NCBI GenBank assembly: GCA_938075155.1
Contig: CALJGL010000012.1
Location: forward strand, 150,591-214,590
Direction of reading: 5' to 3'
DNA from: UBA12191 sp009937185
GTDB lineage: Bacteria; Planctomycetota; UBA8108; UBA1146
Length of the DNA: 64,000 nt
Position 1 is the stretch's first letter. Each line of letters starts with the position of its first letter. A model generated the notes under the pieces. The model saw only the letters and a program-made list of their open reading frames with translations, ran no database searches and was not told the origin of the DNA. Position numbers and translations under genes: made by a program. Positions 26,088 through 35,173 of this stretch are shown one piece after another.

Positions 26088-26963
26088 CTAAAATTTGAAC
26101 GTCGCACCGAGTTCAAAAGAGGTCAGAGCAAAGTCGAGCTTCGCAGAATCTCCACTCCCTGATCTATCAAACTCCAGTTCAAGTTGATTGTAAGCGGCAT
26201 GAAGACTCCAGCTTGAACTCGGCTTCCATGAAACTCCAAATGAACTGTCTCTATATTTTGAGGGTTGAAACTGCTCTCCGTAAAGCAATGAATTTGTATA
26301 GATTACGTAAAGATCCCACTGTTCTCCCAAATCCCAATTCAAGGATAGGCCTCCCACTGGGATTTGAACCAGATCGGACAGTTCTGTGGAAATTTGAGGA
26401 TCCAATACTGAGGTCGCTCCGAACTTGTAGTCGAGGAAATCCAGACCCGCTAACCATTGAATCTTTGGGGAGGTGATTCCAAAAAGAGGGTCTAAGGGGA
26501 TCGACTGTAGCAGTCGAGTTGAGGTGACCTTGGTGTCGAATTGGTAGTCACCTGCAGGTAGCTGTGAGCCTCCGAATGATCCTGAAAACGGTTGGCTTGA
26601 TTCTGATTGCCCGTTGAGCAGTTCGAGGCTCCATGAAACAGGGCCGTGTGAAAGTTTGAGAGCAGGACTATATGTCACTTCAGAAGCGTCGAGCCCCAGT
26701 TCACCCAGAGTCACTTGCGACTCTTTTCCGGGGGAGTCTGAAGAAATGGTTCCTGAAAGTGATGTTTGGGTTAGTGAATGTGAATGCTCCAGTGAAAATC
26801 GATCCAAGTTTTTTGAAGTGGTCGAGCACCCGACTGTAAACACGATCGGGATGAGAATAGTGAAAAGCAGGAGGTCGCGGCCTGCTCCAGCTGAGCGGAT
26901 CGAAGAGATTGTTACACTCTTCCCAGTGATTAAATATTGCTCAAAGATGGTCACCACCGTCAT
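26088..26963 (-). CDS. Outer-membrane beta-barrel-like lipoprotein upstream of phoBR
   Basis: This 291-residue exported protein has a long N-terminus and then a hydrophobic stretch ending Phe-Thr-Val-Gly-Cys, a lipobox with Cys46. The mature part is rich in alternating polar/hydrophobic strands with Trp and Tyr at strand ends, and the protein closes with Gly-Ala-Thr-Phe-Lys-Phe, a terminal aromatic typical of outer-membrane barrels. About eight or more strands are likely. I do not recognise the family. It precedes phoB on the same strand by about 57 bases, suggesting one operon and possibly a role in the stimulus that PhoR senses. The translation start is not certain. Confidence 0.7.
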   Translation of the reverse strand: MTVVTIFEQYLITGKSVTISSIRSAGAGRDLLLFTILIPIVFTVGCSTTSKNLDRFSLEHSHSLTQTSLSGTISSDSPGKESQVTLGELGLDASEVTYSPALKLSHGPVSWSLELLNGQSESSQPFSGSFGGSQLPAGDYQFDTKVTSTRLLQSIPLDPLFGITSPKIQWLAGLDFLDYKFGATSVLDPQISTELSDLVQIPVGGLSLNWDLGEQWDLYVIYTNSLLYGEQFQPSKYRDSSFGVSWKPSSSWSLHAAYNQLELEFDRSGSGDSAKLDFALTSFELGATFKF

Positions 26964-27072
26964 AAAGGGCCTGATTAGTCGATTCTCATGAATGTGTCTT
27001 TCCCCTGATTATTCTGGATAGGTGTAAAAGTGCAAGGATCGACAGAGATCCCGGTTCTGGTCGAGGCTTCTA

Positions 27073-30000
27073 TTGAAGGCTAGGATAGGGAGGCGACGAT
27101 TTCAGACCATTTCATTGGGATTCGAGTGTTACATGTCTTCTATGCCTCTCAGTAATGAAAGAGTGAAAGTGGCTTTATTGATAGCTCGCGCTCTGAAGAT
27201 CTGCGTTGCGGGGGGGGCTCTGGCAGCCTCGATGATCATTCTGGGAATCCCGAATGTGATCGATAAGAATTTCGAAGTTGCCGCAATGACGTCGATGGAA
27301 GATCCGCGTCTGGAATTTTTCGAGAAGAAGGTTCGGCCCTTATTGGTGGACCGGTGTCTTTCTTGCCATGGGACAGCAGGCCAAAAGCAGGAATCAGGTC
27401 TCAATCTGACCCATAGGGAAGGGTTGCTGACGGGCGGGCAAAGAGGCCCAGCAGTGATTCCAGGAGATGCCGCAGGTAGTTTGTTGATCTCTGCGGTGCG
27501 CGGGTTGGATCAAGGGGAGCATCTCGGGCTGAAAATGCCGCCTGAGGGGGAACCTCTCTCTGTTAAAGAGATCAGCGTACTTGAGCAATGGATTGAGGAT
27601 GGACTTGTCGATCCTCGAACGAATTCCCCTGCACATTCTTCGGGTTCAGGAAACGGCATCCCAGACATGGAGTTGAGGGCGAACCATTGGTCATTCCAAG
27701 CGATGGCGCATCCCCAGATTCCAGAGGTGAATTCAAAAGATAGGATTCGTCAAGATCTCGATGCCTTTGTCCTCGCACAGTTGGAAAGCCTCGGTTGGCA
27801 GATGGCTCCGGAGGCTTCGACGGAGACTTTAGCCCGCAGATTGTCCCAAGGGCTTACGGGCTTACCCATCAGTTGGGATCGATTGATCCAACTTCGAGAT
27901 TCCGAAAACCCAGAAGCTTTGGGGGACTACGTCGAGGAACTATTGGCTTCTGAAGCGTTTGGGGAGCGTTGGGCTCGGTGGTGGCTTGATCTCGCACGCT
28001 ATTCTGATTCCAACGGACTGGATGAGAACCTGGCCTATGGTGAAGCATGGCGTTTCAGGGATTACGTCATTCGATCCTTTAATCAGGACAAACCATACGA
28101 TCGATTTTTGACGGAACAATTGGCGGGTGATCTCTTACCTCAGCCTGATTCCGATGAATCTTGGAGAGATCAGAGGACCGCAACCGCTTTCCTCGCTCTC
28201 GGACCAAAAATGCTCGCAGAGCAGGACAAAGATAAATTAGCCATCGATGTCGTGGACGAACAACTCGATGTTGCCGGGCAAACATTTCTGGGAATGACGA
28301 TCGGTTGCGCCAGATGTCATGACCATAAATTCGATCCTGTCACTGCTCGTGATTATTACGCGATGGCAGGAATATTTAGGTCGACCAGTACTTTTGAAGA
28401 TCTGAACTTCGTTTCGAGATGGCGTGAGATCTCCTTAGAGACAGCTACGGAAAAAACTGCGAGAGAAGTCTGGCAGAAAAAAAGGAGTGAAGTTGTCGAG
28501 CGACGAGAGAAGACTTTAGTTTCCTTGCGGCACGATCTTGAGAATCTTCTGTTGGAAGAATTGCCTGAACAGTTACTCAGCGCTGAAGAACTGGCATCCC
28601 GGGTTCCCGGAAAGACAGTGGTTGAAAATTCTTCCATGTCTTTGGGGCTCAATCACCAAATGTATGGAACCCCATACTTTCCAGTGGCCCACACCGTTCA
28701 AAGTGGAATGCAACAGGTGACGTGGCACATCGAAGTCTTGGAGTCTGGGCTTCACGATCTTCAGGTTCGGTACACTGCGCTCGAATCAAGGCCTATGAAG
28801 TTGTTTCTCGATGGTGAGTTGCTGACGGATCAGGCGCTCAAGTCGATGACGGGCACGTGGAGTGCAGATGGATTGCGCTGGGAGTCTCAAGCAAAGTTAG
28901 ATCTGTCTCCCGGCATCCATGAGATACAGTTGGTCGGTGGTGGGCAGTCAGTGCCACACATCGACAGGGTTCGATTGTTACATGAAGATTTGTTGGCAGA
29001 AGTTCAGAACCCGTCCGGTGTCTTGGCATGGGTGGATTTTCTTCGGAGGCCTTCTACCCTCAAAGATCCTCTTTGGGGCAGTTGGGCAAGAAGCGCAGCC
29101 CAGCAAACTTCCTCCCCTCGATTTGATGGCGAACAAGATTTTCTGAGGGAAGAGGATAGAGGCGCGCTTTCCGCCGAAATCGTAGAGATCCTTGTGAAGC
29201 TTGAGGATAACCCCGATTTCTCTGAGCCACATCGACACTGGGCTTTGCGTTGGCAAGAGCTGCTCAGGGAATCGTCCCCCCGTGAATCGGATCCGCCGTC
29301 GGAGTCGTTGAAAAAAGTACACGATCATGTCGTGGGAATTTCAGGACCTTGGTATGAGATCCTCCAGAGCGCGGAACAGACCGCTCCTGAGGATTTAAAA
29401 GAGAAACTGAACTCTGATCAGAAAGAATTGGTTCGCCTCGACGGAGTGAAGCCTCCTGACCCCCAAAGATCACTGGGAGTTCAAGATGGGGAAATCGTAA
29501 ACTTACCTGTTCACATTCGTGGCAGTCATCTTCGATTGGCTCAAGAAGAGGTACCCCGAGGATTTATGGGGGTGATTGAAAATGTCTTATCTGCTCCAGA
29601 AATCCCTGCGGATAAAAGCGGAAGGTTGGAGTTGGCGAATTGGATGACGCGTGAAGAGCATCCTTTAACCGCAAGAGTTCTCGTCAACAGGGTTTGGTTA
29701 GAGTTGTTCGGCGATGGATTGGTTGCGACGCCATCTAACTTTGGTTTGAGGGGGGACGCTCCTAGTCATCCGGAGTTATTGGATCACCTGGCTCGAGATT
29801 TCATAAAAGATGGTTGGTCTATTAAGAAACTCATACGAAAGATTGTGGATAGTTCTGCTTGGCGACAACAGGTGGTCGAGAACTCTGAATATCAGAACAT
29901 CGATCCTGAGAATCGTTGGTTGTGGAGTCAGAATCGGCAGCGATTAAGGGCTGAATCTGTAAGAGATGCTGTTCTCTTTGTCAGTGGGCAATTGGATCAG

Positions 30001-30495
30001 GATTTGGGGGGGACCCTTTTGATGACCCCAAACCGGGGTTATGTCACCAATGACCAGTCCAATAATCAGGCCCGATACGATGTGCCGCGCCGATCGATCT
30101 ATCTTCCAGTGATTCGAAATGCAATGTACGAGTTGTTCAGCGCTTTTGACTACAACGACCCCTCGATACATATTGCACGCCGGCCTTCGACAGTTGTTCC
30201 GCATCAAGCGCTCTATTTCCTGAACTCTCCAATGGTGATTGAGGCTTCTGGGAAACTGATCACTCAGGTTTTTGCAGAATCTGAGGGCTCTGAGGAGAGA
30301 GTCAGAAAAATCTATCAGAGAGTTCTATGTAGAAATCCTGATGCCGAAGAGATCGAGAGAGCTCACCTGTTTTTGGAGAATGCAAAAGTGATTTTGGCGG
30401 CGGAAGAATCTGACGTCGAGACGAGAGTTCTTTTAGCATGGCAAAGTTTTTGCCAAACACTGATAGCCGCAAGTGAGTTCCTTTACTTGGATTGA
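27073..30495 (+). CDS. Planctomycete-type cytochrome c (PSCyt1)/DUF1549/DUF1553 protein
   Basis: This 1140-residue exported protein begins with one hydrophobic helix (about residues 33-58). A PSCyt1 haem-c domain with Cys-Leu-Ser-Cys-His (about 95-99) and Lys-Met-Pro-Pro follows. DUF1549 (about 225-440) contains Tyr-Ser-Asp-Ser-Asn-Gly and a second Cys-Ala-Arg-Cys-His, another possible haem site. A central insert of about 550-640 looks carbohydrate-binding-like. DUF1553 covers about 870-1120. The family is typical of Planctomycetota and Verrucomicrobiota and is thought to act on polysaccharide-derived substrates, but no reaction is established. TTG 27073 has GAGG six bases upstream; ATG 27133 is an alternative. 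The DUF1501 gene follows after nine bases. Confidence 0.9.
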   Translation: MKARIGRRRFQTISLGFECYMSSMPLSNERVKVALLIARALKICVAGGALAASMIILGIPNVIDKNFEVAAMTSMEDPRLEFFEKKVRPLLVDRCLSCHGTAGQKQESGLNLTHREGLLTGGQRGPAVIPGDAAGSLLISAVRGLDQGEHLGLKMPPEGEPLSVKEISVLEQWIEDGLVDPRTNSPAHSSGSGNGIPDMELRANHWSFQAMAHPQIPEVNSKDRIRQDLDAFVLAQLESLGWQMAPEASTETLARRLSQGLTGLPISWDRLIQLRDSENPEALGDYVEELLASEAFGERWARWWLDLARYSDSNGLDENLAYGEAWRFRDYVIRSFNQDKPYDRFLTEQLAGDLLPQPDSDESWRDQRTATAFLALGPKMLAEQDKDKLAIDVVDEQLDVAGQTFLGMTIGCARCHDHKFDPVTARDYYAMAGIFRSTSTFEDLNFVSRWREISLETATEKTAREVWQKKRSEVVERREKTLVSLRHDLENLLLEELPEQLLSAEELASRVPGKTVVENSSMSLGLNHQMYGTPYFPVAHTVQSGMQQVTWHIEVLESGLHDLQVRYTALESRPMKLFLDGELLTDQALKSMTGTWSADGLRWESQAKLDLSPGIHEIQLVGGGQSVPHIDRVRLLHEDLLAEVQNPSGVLAWVDFLRRPSTLKDPLWGSWARSAAQQTSSPRFDGEQDFLREEDRGALSAEIVEILVKLEDNPDFSEPHRHWALRWQELLRESSPRESDPPSESLKKVHDHVVGISGPWYEILQSAEQTAPEDLKEKLNSDQKELVRLDGVKPPDPQRSLGVQDGEIVNLPVHIRGSHLRLAQEEVPRGFMGVIENVLSAPEIPADKSGRLELANWMTREEHPLTARVLVNRVWLELFGDGLVATPSNFGLRGDAPSHPELLDHLARDFIKDGWSIKKLIRKIVDSSAWRQQVVENSEYQNIDPENRWLWSQNRQRLRAESVRDAVLFVSGQLDQDLGGTLLMTPNRGYVTNDQSNNQARYDVPRRSIYLPVIRNAMYELFSAFDYNDPSIHIARRPSTVVPHQALYFLNSPMVIEASGKLITQVFAESEGSEERVRKIYQRVLCRNPDAEEIERAHLFLENAKVILAAEESDVETRVLLAWQSFCQTLIAASEFLYLD

Positions 30496-30504
30496 GAGAC
30501 GTCA

Positions 30505-31920
30505 TTGATCATTGATCCGTCGAATATGCATCCCGGAGGTATTTCGCGTAGAAGCCTTCTTAAGGGATGTTGTGCAGGATTTGGCTCTCTCGCCCTCGAT
30601 GGACTCATGGGGTCGTCCTCTCTTTTTGCTGGGATTCCGGGTGGACCTCACCATGTACCCAGAGCGAAGAGGGTCATTTTCCTCTTCATGCATGGAGGGC
30701 CTTCTCAGGTCGACACGTTCGATTACAAGCCGCGATTAATCAAGGATCATGGAAAGCCATTGTCGTTGCCCTTACCTCGGGTCACATTTGCGGACCCTAA
30801 GCAATACGGGGGCGTATTGCAGTCACCCTGGGAATTCAGCAGGCATGGGGAATCCGGGATGTGGGCGAGCACTCTGTTTCCCCACGTCGCAGAGATGGTC
30901 GACGATCTATGCTTCGTAAAAAGCTTACACGGGACGAATGACGCCCATGGAGGGGCACTGTTGGCTCTCCATACCGGCAGCGACACCTTTGTCAGGCCTA
31001 GCATGGGGTCTTGGATTCAGTATGGGCTCGGTGAGGAAAACTCAAACCTTCCCGGATTTATTACGATTTGTCCCACCTTGGGTCATGGGGGCGTGAATAA
31101 TTGGTCCAGTGGCTTTCTGCCCGCTCGTTTTCAAGGGACTCCTATCGGTCACGCAGGAGTGAAGGCCAGAGAAGCAACGATCCATCATCTGAAAAACAAT
31201 CACTGGAATCAGGGATTACAGCAGCTGCAATTGGGACTGCTCGAAGAAATTAATCTAGAACATTTAGGAAAGAGAGAAACGGACGATGCTCTCGAGGCTC
31301 GAATCCGTTCATTTGAACTGGCATTCCAAATGCAAACAGAAGCTCCAGAGGTCATGGACCTCACAGGGGAAACAGAAACGACCCTCGATCTTTATGGTAT
31401 CGATGAAGAGCCCACTGATAACTTCGGTCGTCAATGTTTGATGGCTCGTCGATTTGCCGAGGCTGGGGTTCGGTTTATTCAATGCACTCACTCTTATAAA
31501 TGGGATCAGCACACCAACCTCGAAAGAGATCATTCGAAGAATGCTCATGAAGTGGATAAGCCGATCGCTGGACTTCTCAAAGATCTGAAAAGTCGAGGCC
31601 TACTCGAGGACACCCTCGTTCTTTGGGGTGGAGAGTTTGGAAGAACACCGATGGCACAGGACGGGACAGGACGAGATCACAATCCTCATGGATTTACGAT
31701 GTGGATGGCCGGGGGTGGAGTGCGAGGAGGTTTCTCTTATGGAGAGACAGATGACTTTGGTTATCACGCGGTGATCGACAAAGTGCACGTGCATGATCTT
31801 CATGCCACGATTTTACATTTGTTGGGAATCGATCACGAAAAGTTGACCTATCGCTACGCAGGTCGTGACTTCCGTCTTACCGATGTTCACGGCAGGGTGG
31901 TCAATGAGATCATTGCTTGA
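30505..31920 (+). CDS. Tat-exported DUF1501 protein
   Basis: This 471-residue protein has a twin-arginine signal (Ser-Arg-Arg-Ser-Leu-Leu-Lys near residue 15) followed by a hydrophobic stretch, so it is exported folded. The body carries the DUF1501 marks Met-His-Gly-Gly-Pro-Ser-Gln-Val-Asp-Thr-Phe and Gly-Glu-Phe-Gly-Arg-Thr-Pro, then Asp-His-Asn-Pro. The family is related to the alkaline phosphatase/sulfatase fold, but its reaction is unknown. It almost always sits next to a PSCyt1/DUF1549/DUF1553 gene, as here, implying a shared process. TTG 30505 is used; ATG 30526 also precedes the Tat motif. Confidence 0.9.
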   Translation: MIIDPSNMHPGGISRRSLLKGCCAGFGSLALDGLMGSSSLFAGIPGGPHHVPRAKRVIFLFMHGGPSQVDTFDYKPRLIKDHGKPLSLPLPRVTFADPKQYGGVLQSPWEFSRHGESGMWASTLFPHVAEMVDDLCFVKSLHGTNDAHGGALLALHTGSDTFVRPSMGSWIQYGLGEENSNLPGFITICPTLGHGGVNNWSSGFLPARFQGTPIGHAGVKAREATIHHLKNNHWNQGLQQLQLGLLEEINLEHLGKRETDDALEARIRSFELAFQMQTEAPEVMDLTGETETTLDLYGIDEEPTDNFGRQCLMARRFAEAGVRFIQCTHSYKWDQHTNLERDHSKNAHEVDKPIAGLLKDLKSRGLLEDTLVLWGGEFGRTPMAQDGTGRDHNPHGFTMWMAGGGVRGGFSYGETDDFGYHAVIDKVHVHDLHATILHLLGIDHEKLTYRYAGRDFRLTDVHGRVVNEIIA

Positions 31921-31980
31921 GCGTGATTCTGTTGCGTTGGCGATGGGGCGATAAGGGCAGATTTACGGCGTCATGAAGCA

Positions 31981-32019
31981 AAAAAAGGGCCCCGCACTCA
32001 TCGTGCGGGGCCCTTTTTA
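31981..32019. terminator. Bidirectional intrinsic terminator
   Basis: GGGCCCCGCAC (31987-31997) pairs perfectly with GTGCGGGGCCC (32003-32013) around TCATC. It is flanked by AAAAAA before and TTTTT after. It can therefore stop both the rightward DUF1501 transcript and the leftward outer-membrane lipoprotein transcript. Confidence 0.93.
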
Positions 32020-32083
32020 CTGAAGCTCATATATACTGAAGCTCAAATTTACTGGAGCACACAGGTTACTGGAGCACGCAGGC
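32018..32083. repeat. Four degenerate 16-17-base tandem repeats
   Basis: Copies begin at 32018, 32034, 32050 and 32067. The first two share TACTGAAGCTCA and the last two share TACTGGAGCAC-CAGG, so the array looks like two duplications. It directly follows the terminator and precedes the stop of the leftward lipoprotein gene. It is noncoding as far as I can tell. Confidence 0.75.
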
Positions 32084-32125
32084 GCATTGAAAGCAGCCTT
32101 GCATGCTTGATCAAGGTCGAAAGTC

Positions 32126-32707
32126 TTACCAGTTGACTCCGGTCATCACCGAGAAGACAGATCTATCAGAAATGCCGTCGTAGGTTGAGAAGCGGTAGTC
32201 GATACCAATGTGAGAGTTATCTCCCAGGTGAAGCAATGCGCCTCCGTGGAAGTAGACTCCGCTTTCATCGGCATTGACGTCGTACTCATTTATTTTCAGC
32301 TGAGTGATTCCGCCCCCTCCGATGAGAGAGAAGGGAGTGAAGGGAAGCTCAGCGGTGACTCGGCCACCGAAGAAAAATTCCGAGTTATCGATATCTCCCA
32401 AAACACCGTTGTCCTCGGTGGCGTTGAGGTATCCGACTTCCGGAGCAACGTACCAGTCACTCTTGCGAGCGCTGATCCAAAGTCCGTAACCATCGACGTC
32501 GACGAGATCCTGAGGATTTTCGTTGTAGTCATAGGTTCCATAAAAAGCGCTGACTTGCCCCGAATATGGTTTTTCGATCGGCTGATCGACTCCAGAGAAG
32601 GGGGACTTCGTGTCAGGTCTTAGACGGACCCAATCCTCATTTCCGGCGCAACCGGCGAGGAACACGAGGCACAAGAGAGCGATACTTGAGGTTTTGAGAC
32701 TGGACAC
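32126..32707 (-). CDS. Outer-membrane beta-barrel-like lipoprotein
   Basis: This 193-residue lipoprotein has a signal peptide ending Val-Phe-Leu-Ala-Gly-Cys (Cys20). The mature part consists of alternating strands rich in Tyr, Phe and Gly with short acidic turns, ending in Gly-Val-Asn-Trp, a terminal aromatic usual for small outer-membrane barrels of the OmpW/porin-like size. GTG 32707 is chosen because GGAG lies eight bases upstream and the signal peptide then starts normally; the longer frame to 32782 adds an unlikely leader. Function is unknown. Its transcript ends at the bidirectional terminator. Confidence 0.75.
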   Translation of the reverse strand: MSSLKTSSIALLCLVFLAGCAGNEDWVRLRPDTKSPFSGVDQPIEKPYSGQVSAFYGTYDYNENPQDLVDVDGYGLWISARKSDWYVAPEVGYLNATEDNGVLGDIDNSEFFFGGRVTAELPFTPFSLIGGGGITQLKINEYDVNADESGVYFHGGALLHLGDNSHIGIDYRFSTYDGISDRSVFSVMTGVNW

Positions 32708-33428
32708 TTTGGGTCTCCAATTCTTCCATGGGCTAGGTGCACTAAAGGGCACCTTCGGTCGCGACAGAGGGCATAGACGCACAGGTTACCGGGTAGGCTT
32801 CCTGCTTCTCTTTAACCGTGTCTGGTTGATCGGGTTACTTTTCGGACTCCAATACTGCCAAATCTAGGAACCTTGGAAGTCTCAACTCCTTCGGTATAGA
32901 TGACAGCATAAGAGCGGGATTCTAGACCGATGTCTGTAGAGCGGCAAGGGTCCCGCCTCAGGCTTTTCTTCTCAAGGCGTCCAACATCTCGTTATCGGAG
33001 CGGATTCTGGAGTAAAAAAGACCAATGATTGGGCAATTCTTGACTCGAACCGGGCATCTCTTACGATCACAGGTTGGCGGATCCCCCTTCGGGAGGTCCG
33101 TCAACCCCAGAGTTCCCAGGGGGGGCGGCTCAAGCCGTCTCTTCATGTTTTCATCACGATTCGGGGAATCCGGTTCGAATCCATGCGGATGTCGCGCTGA
33201 TCAGGATTCTTCCTTTGGAAGATCTTCTCATGCTCGTCGAGCTTATTGAGGAGATTTTTTCGGGGATGTTGTCCTGCAGTTTGCGTCATTTGAAGTGACT
33301 ACGATTTTTCGTGGCCACTTTTGCTGGCGTTGCTGTGGCTTCTGAAGAGTCTCAAGCATTGCATTCTGCATATTTTCGATCGGGTCAACTCACGGATTGC
33401 CAGGAGCCCCTGCTAGGGAAGGCCGCGC
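32708..33428. other. Long intergenic region between divergent genes
   Basis: These 721 bases separate the leftward outer-membrane lipoprotein from the rightward pilus ATPase gene. I see a hairpin-like GGATCCCCC-TTCG-GGGAGGTCC segment near 33078-33100 (one mismatch, UUCG-type loop). There are also two short tRNA T-loop look-alikes (near 33044-33055 and 33171-33182) whose stems do not pair. Weak open frames occur at 33025-33249 and 33074-33298 on the plus strand without good ribosome-binding sites. The last 30 bases contain the AGGGAAGG site of the ATPase gene. Promoters must be here but were not resolved. Confidence 0.5.
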
Positions 33429-35123
33429 ATGAAGAAGAAAGTCGGAGAAATCCTGCTCGAAAAAGGCTGGGTTACCGAAGAGCAAGTTCAAAAAGCTCTC
33501 TCATACGGTAAGGCAGAAAATTGTCGTATCGGTGAGGCTTTGTTGAATCTTGAGATTTGCTCACAGGAGCAAGTCACGAGAGCGCTTGCGATTCATTTCC
33601 AGTTACCATTTGCCAACCTTGGTAAGCACGTGATTCCTCAGGAAATCATCGATGCTGTACCCAAGGATGTGGCACTGGAACATCGAATTATTCCGGTAGC
33701 TCGTAAAGGTCGAAGTCTGGTGATTGCACTCTCAGACCCGCTCGACTTCTTTGCTCTCGATAACCTCAGATTCATTCTTTCGACAGAAGTCGATTGTGCA
33801 CTCGCTATGCCGGATGCCGTGGATGAAGCCCTCGACGATTACTATCGCCTAGCGGGGGGATACGACTCGGTTCTGGGTGAGGATGCCGGTTCAGACGAAG
33901 ACGTCGAATTCGGTCGTGGAGATTATTCCGGAGAAGATGGGGATGCCAATGATGCTCCCGTCATCAAATTGGTGCATATGATCATTGCCAATGCGCTGAA
34001 GGCCGGAGCCTCTGATATTCATGTCGAGCCGATGGAGCACCATCTTCAGGTTCGGTACAGAATCGACGGTGTTTGCCAGATCATGGACTCCCCGCCAAAA
34101 AAACTGCAGGGCCCCGTACTCTCCAGAGTAAAAATTATGGCTCGTATGGATATGGCAGAGAAACGTCGACCACAGGACGGCCGTATCAAGATCAAGATTT
34201 CGGGTAAAGAGATCGACCTTCGAGTCTCTGTTATCCCGACAGTTCATGGCGAGAGCATCGTTATGAGGATTCTTGACAAGGACGCGGGACTGGTTGATCT
34301 GGAGAAATTAGGATTCCACGAATCGGATCTGAAAAGATTCAATAGGATCATCAAGCGCCCGAATGGAATCTTCCTCGTCACCGGGCCTACAGGTTCAGGT
34401 AAGACGACAACACTTTATTCGGCACTGATGAATCTGAATAAGCCTGACACCAAGATCATTACTGCAGAGCACCCGATTGAATACAACTTGACGGGTATCA
34501 ATCAGGCGGAAGTTCGACACGAAATCGGACTCGATTTCTCTCGAATCCTTCGCGCCATGATGCGTCAGGCTCCCAACATCATCCTTGTCGGTGAGATTCG
34601 TGACCGGGAAACAGCGGACACCGCTATTCAGGCGGCCCTGACTGGACACTTGGTCTTCTCAACCCTCCACACCAATGATGCGCCGTCAGCATTGACGCGT
34701 CTCATTGATATGGGAGTGAAGCCGTTCCTCGTGGCCTCCGCAGTCCTCTCTATCATGGGGCAAAGACTGATCAGGAAATTGTGTTCGACATGCAAGGAAA
34801 CCTACGAGCCGGCTGAAACTGAACTGCGAATGATTGGCCTGACCACTTCGGAGATACAAGGTCAGCAGATCTATAGGCCTGTCGGCTGTGACAAATGTTC
34901 TGGTGGATACAAAGGAAGACTTGGAATCTATGAGTTGCTGGAGATGTCCTCTGATTTGAGGGACCTGACTTTCAAAAAGTCGGTGTCGAAGGATCTTCGC
35001 AACAAGGCAAGAAGTGAGGGCATGGTGACTCTGCAGGAAGATGCTGTTCGCAAGTTGCTTGCCGGAGTGACCTCGGTTGAGGAAATCCTTCGTGTGACGC
35101 ACTCCTCGGAGTTTGCTGGTTAG
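33429..35123 (+). CDS. PilB/GspE-type secretion or pilus assembly ATPase (first)
   Basis: This 564-residue hexameric ATPase powers type IV pilus or type II secretion assembly from the cytosolic face. An MshEN-like N-terminal domain occupies about residues 1-145 and an acidic linker about 150-180. The ATPase core has Walker A Gly319-Pro-Thr-Gly-Ser-Gly-Lys325-Thr, Asp/His box residues and Walker B Ile-Leu-Val-Gly-Glu-Ile-Arg-Asp. A zinc-type Cys-x-x-Cys pair occurs twice (Cys-Ser-Thr-Cys and Cys-Asp-Lys-Cys). In the first MshEN repeat, Gly replaces the Gln usual in c-di-GMP-binding motifs. It is followed 50 bases later by a second similar ATPase. Confidence 0.92.
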   Translation: MKKKVGEILLEKGWVTEEQVQKALSYGKAENCRIGEALLNLEICSQEQVTRALAIHFQLPFANLGKHVIPQEIIDAVPKDVALEHRIIPVARKGRSLVIALSDPLDFFALDNLRFILSTEVDCALAMPDAVDEALDDYYRLAGGYDSVLGEDAGSDEDVEFGRGDYSGEDGDANDAPVIKLVHMIIANALKAGASDIHVEPMEHHLQVRYRIDGVCQIMDSPPKKLQGPVLSRVKIMARMDMAEKRRPQDGRIKIKISGKEIDLRVSVIPTVHGESIVMRILDKDAGLVDLEKLGFHESDLKRFNRIIKRPNGIFLVTGPTGSGKTTTLYSALMNLNKPDTKIITAEHPIEYNLTGINQAEVRHEIGLDFSRILRAMMRQAPNIILVGEIRDRETADTAIQAALTGHLVFSTLHTNDAPSALTRLIDMGVKPFLVASAVLSIMGQRLIRKLCSTCKETYEPAETELRMIGLTTSEIQGQQIYRPVGCDKCSGGYKGRLGIYELLEMSSDLRDLTFKKSVSKDLRNKARSEGMVTLQEDAVRKLLAGVTSVEEILRVTHSSEFAG

Positions 35124-35173
35124 TTAATTTTGAAATCTAACGGTGCCGCCCCGTCATGGCGGTGAGGTGAGAC

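Noticed and set aside
33040..33190. Two tRNA T-loop-like motifs (GGTTCGAGTC on the minus strand near 33046; GGTTCGAATCC on the plus strand near 33172)
   Set aside because: The five-base T stems do not pair beyond one or two positions and no anticodon or acceptor stems can be drawn.
33074..33298. 74-codon plus-strand frame with a hydrophobic C-terminal half
   Set aside because: TTG start without a convincing ribosome-binding site, overlapping another open frame, and no recognisable motif. It was left inside the intergenic note.
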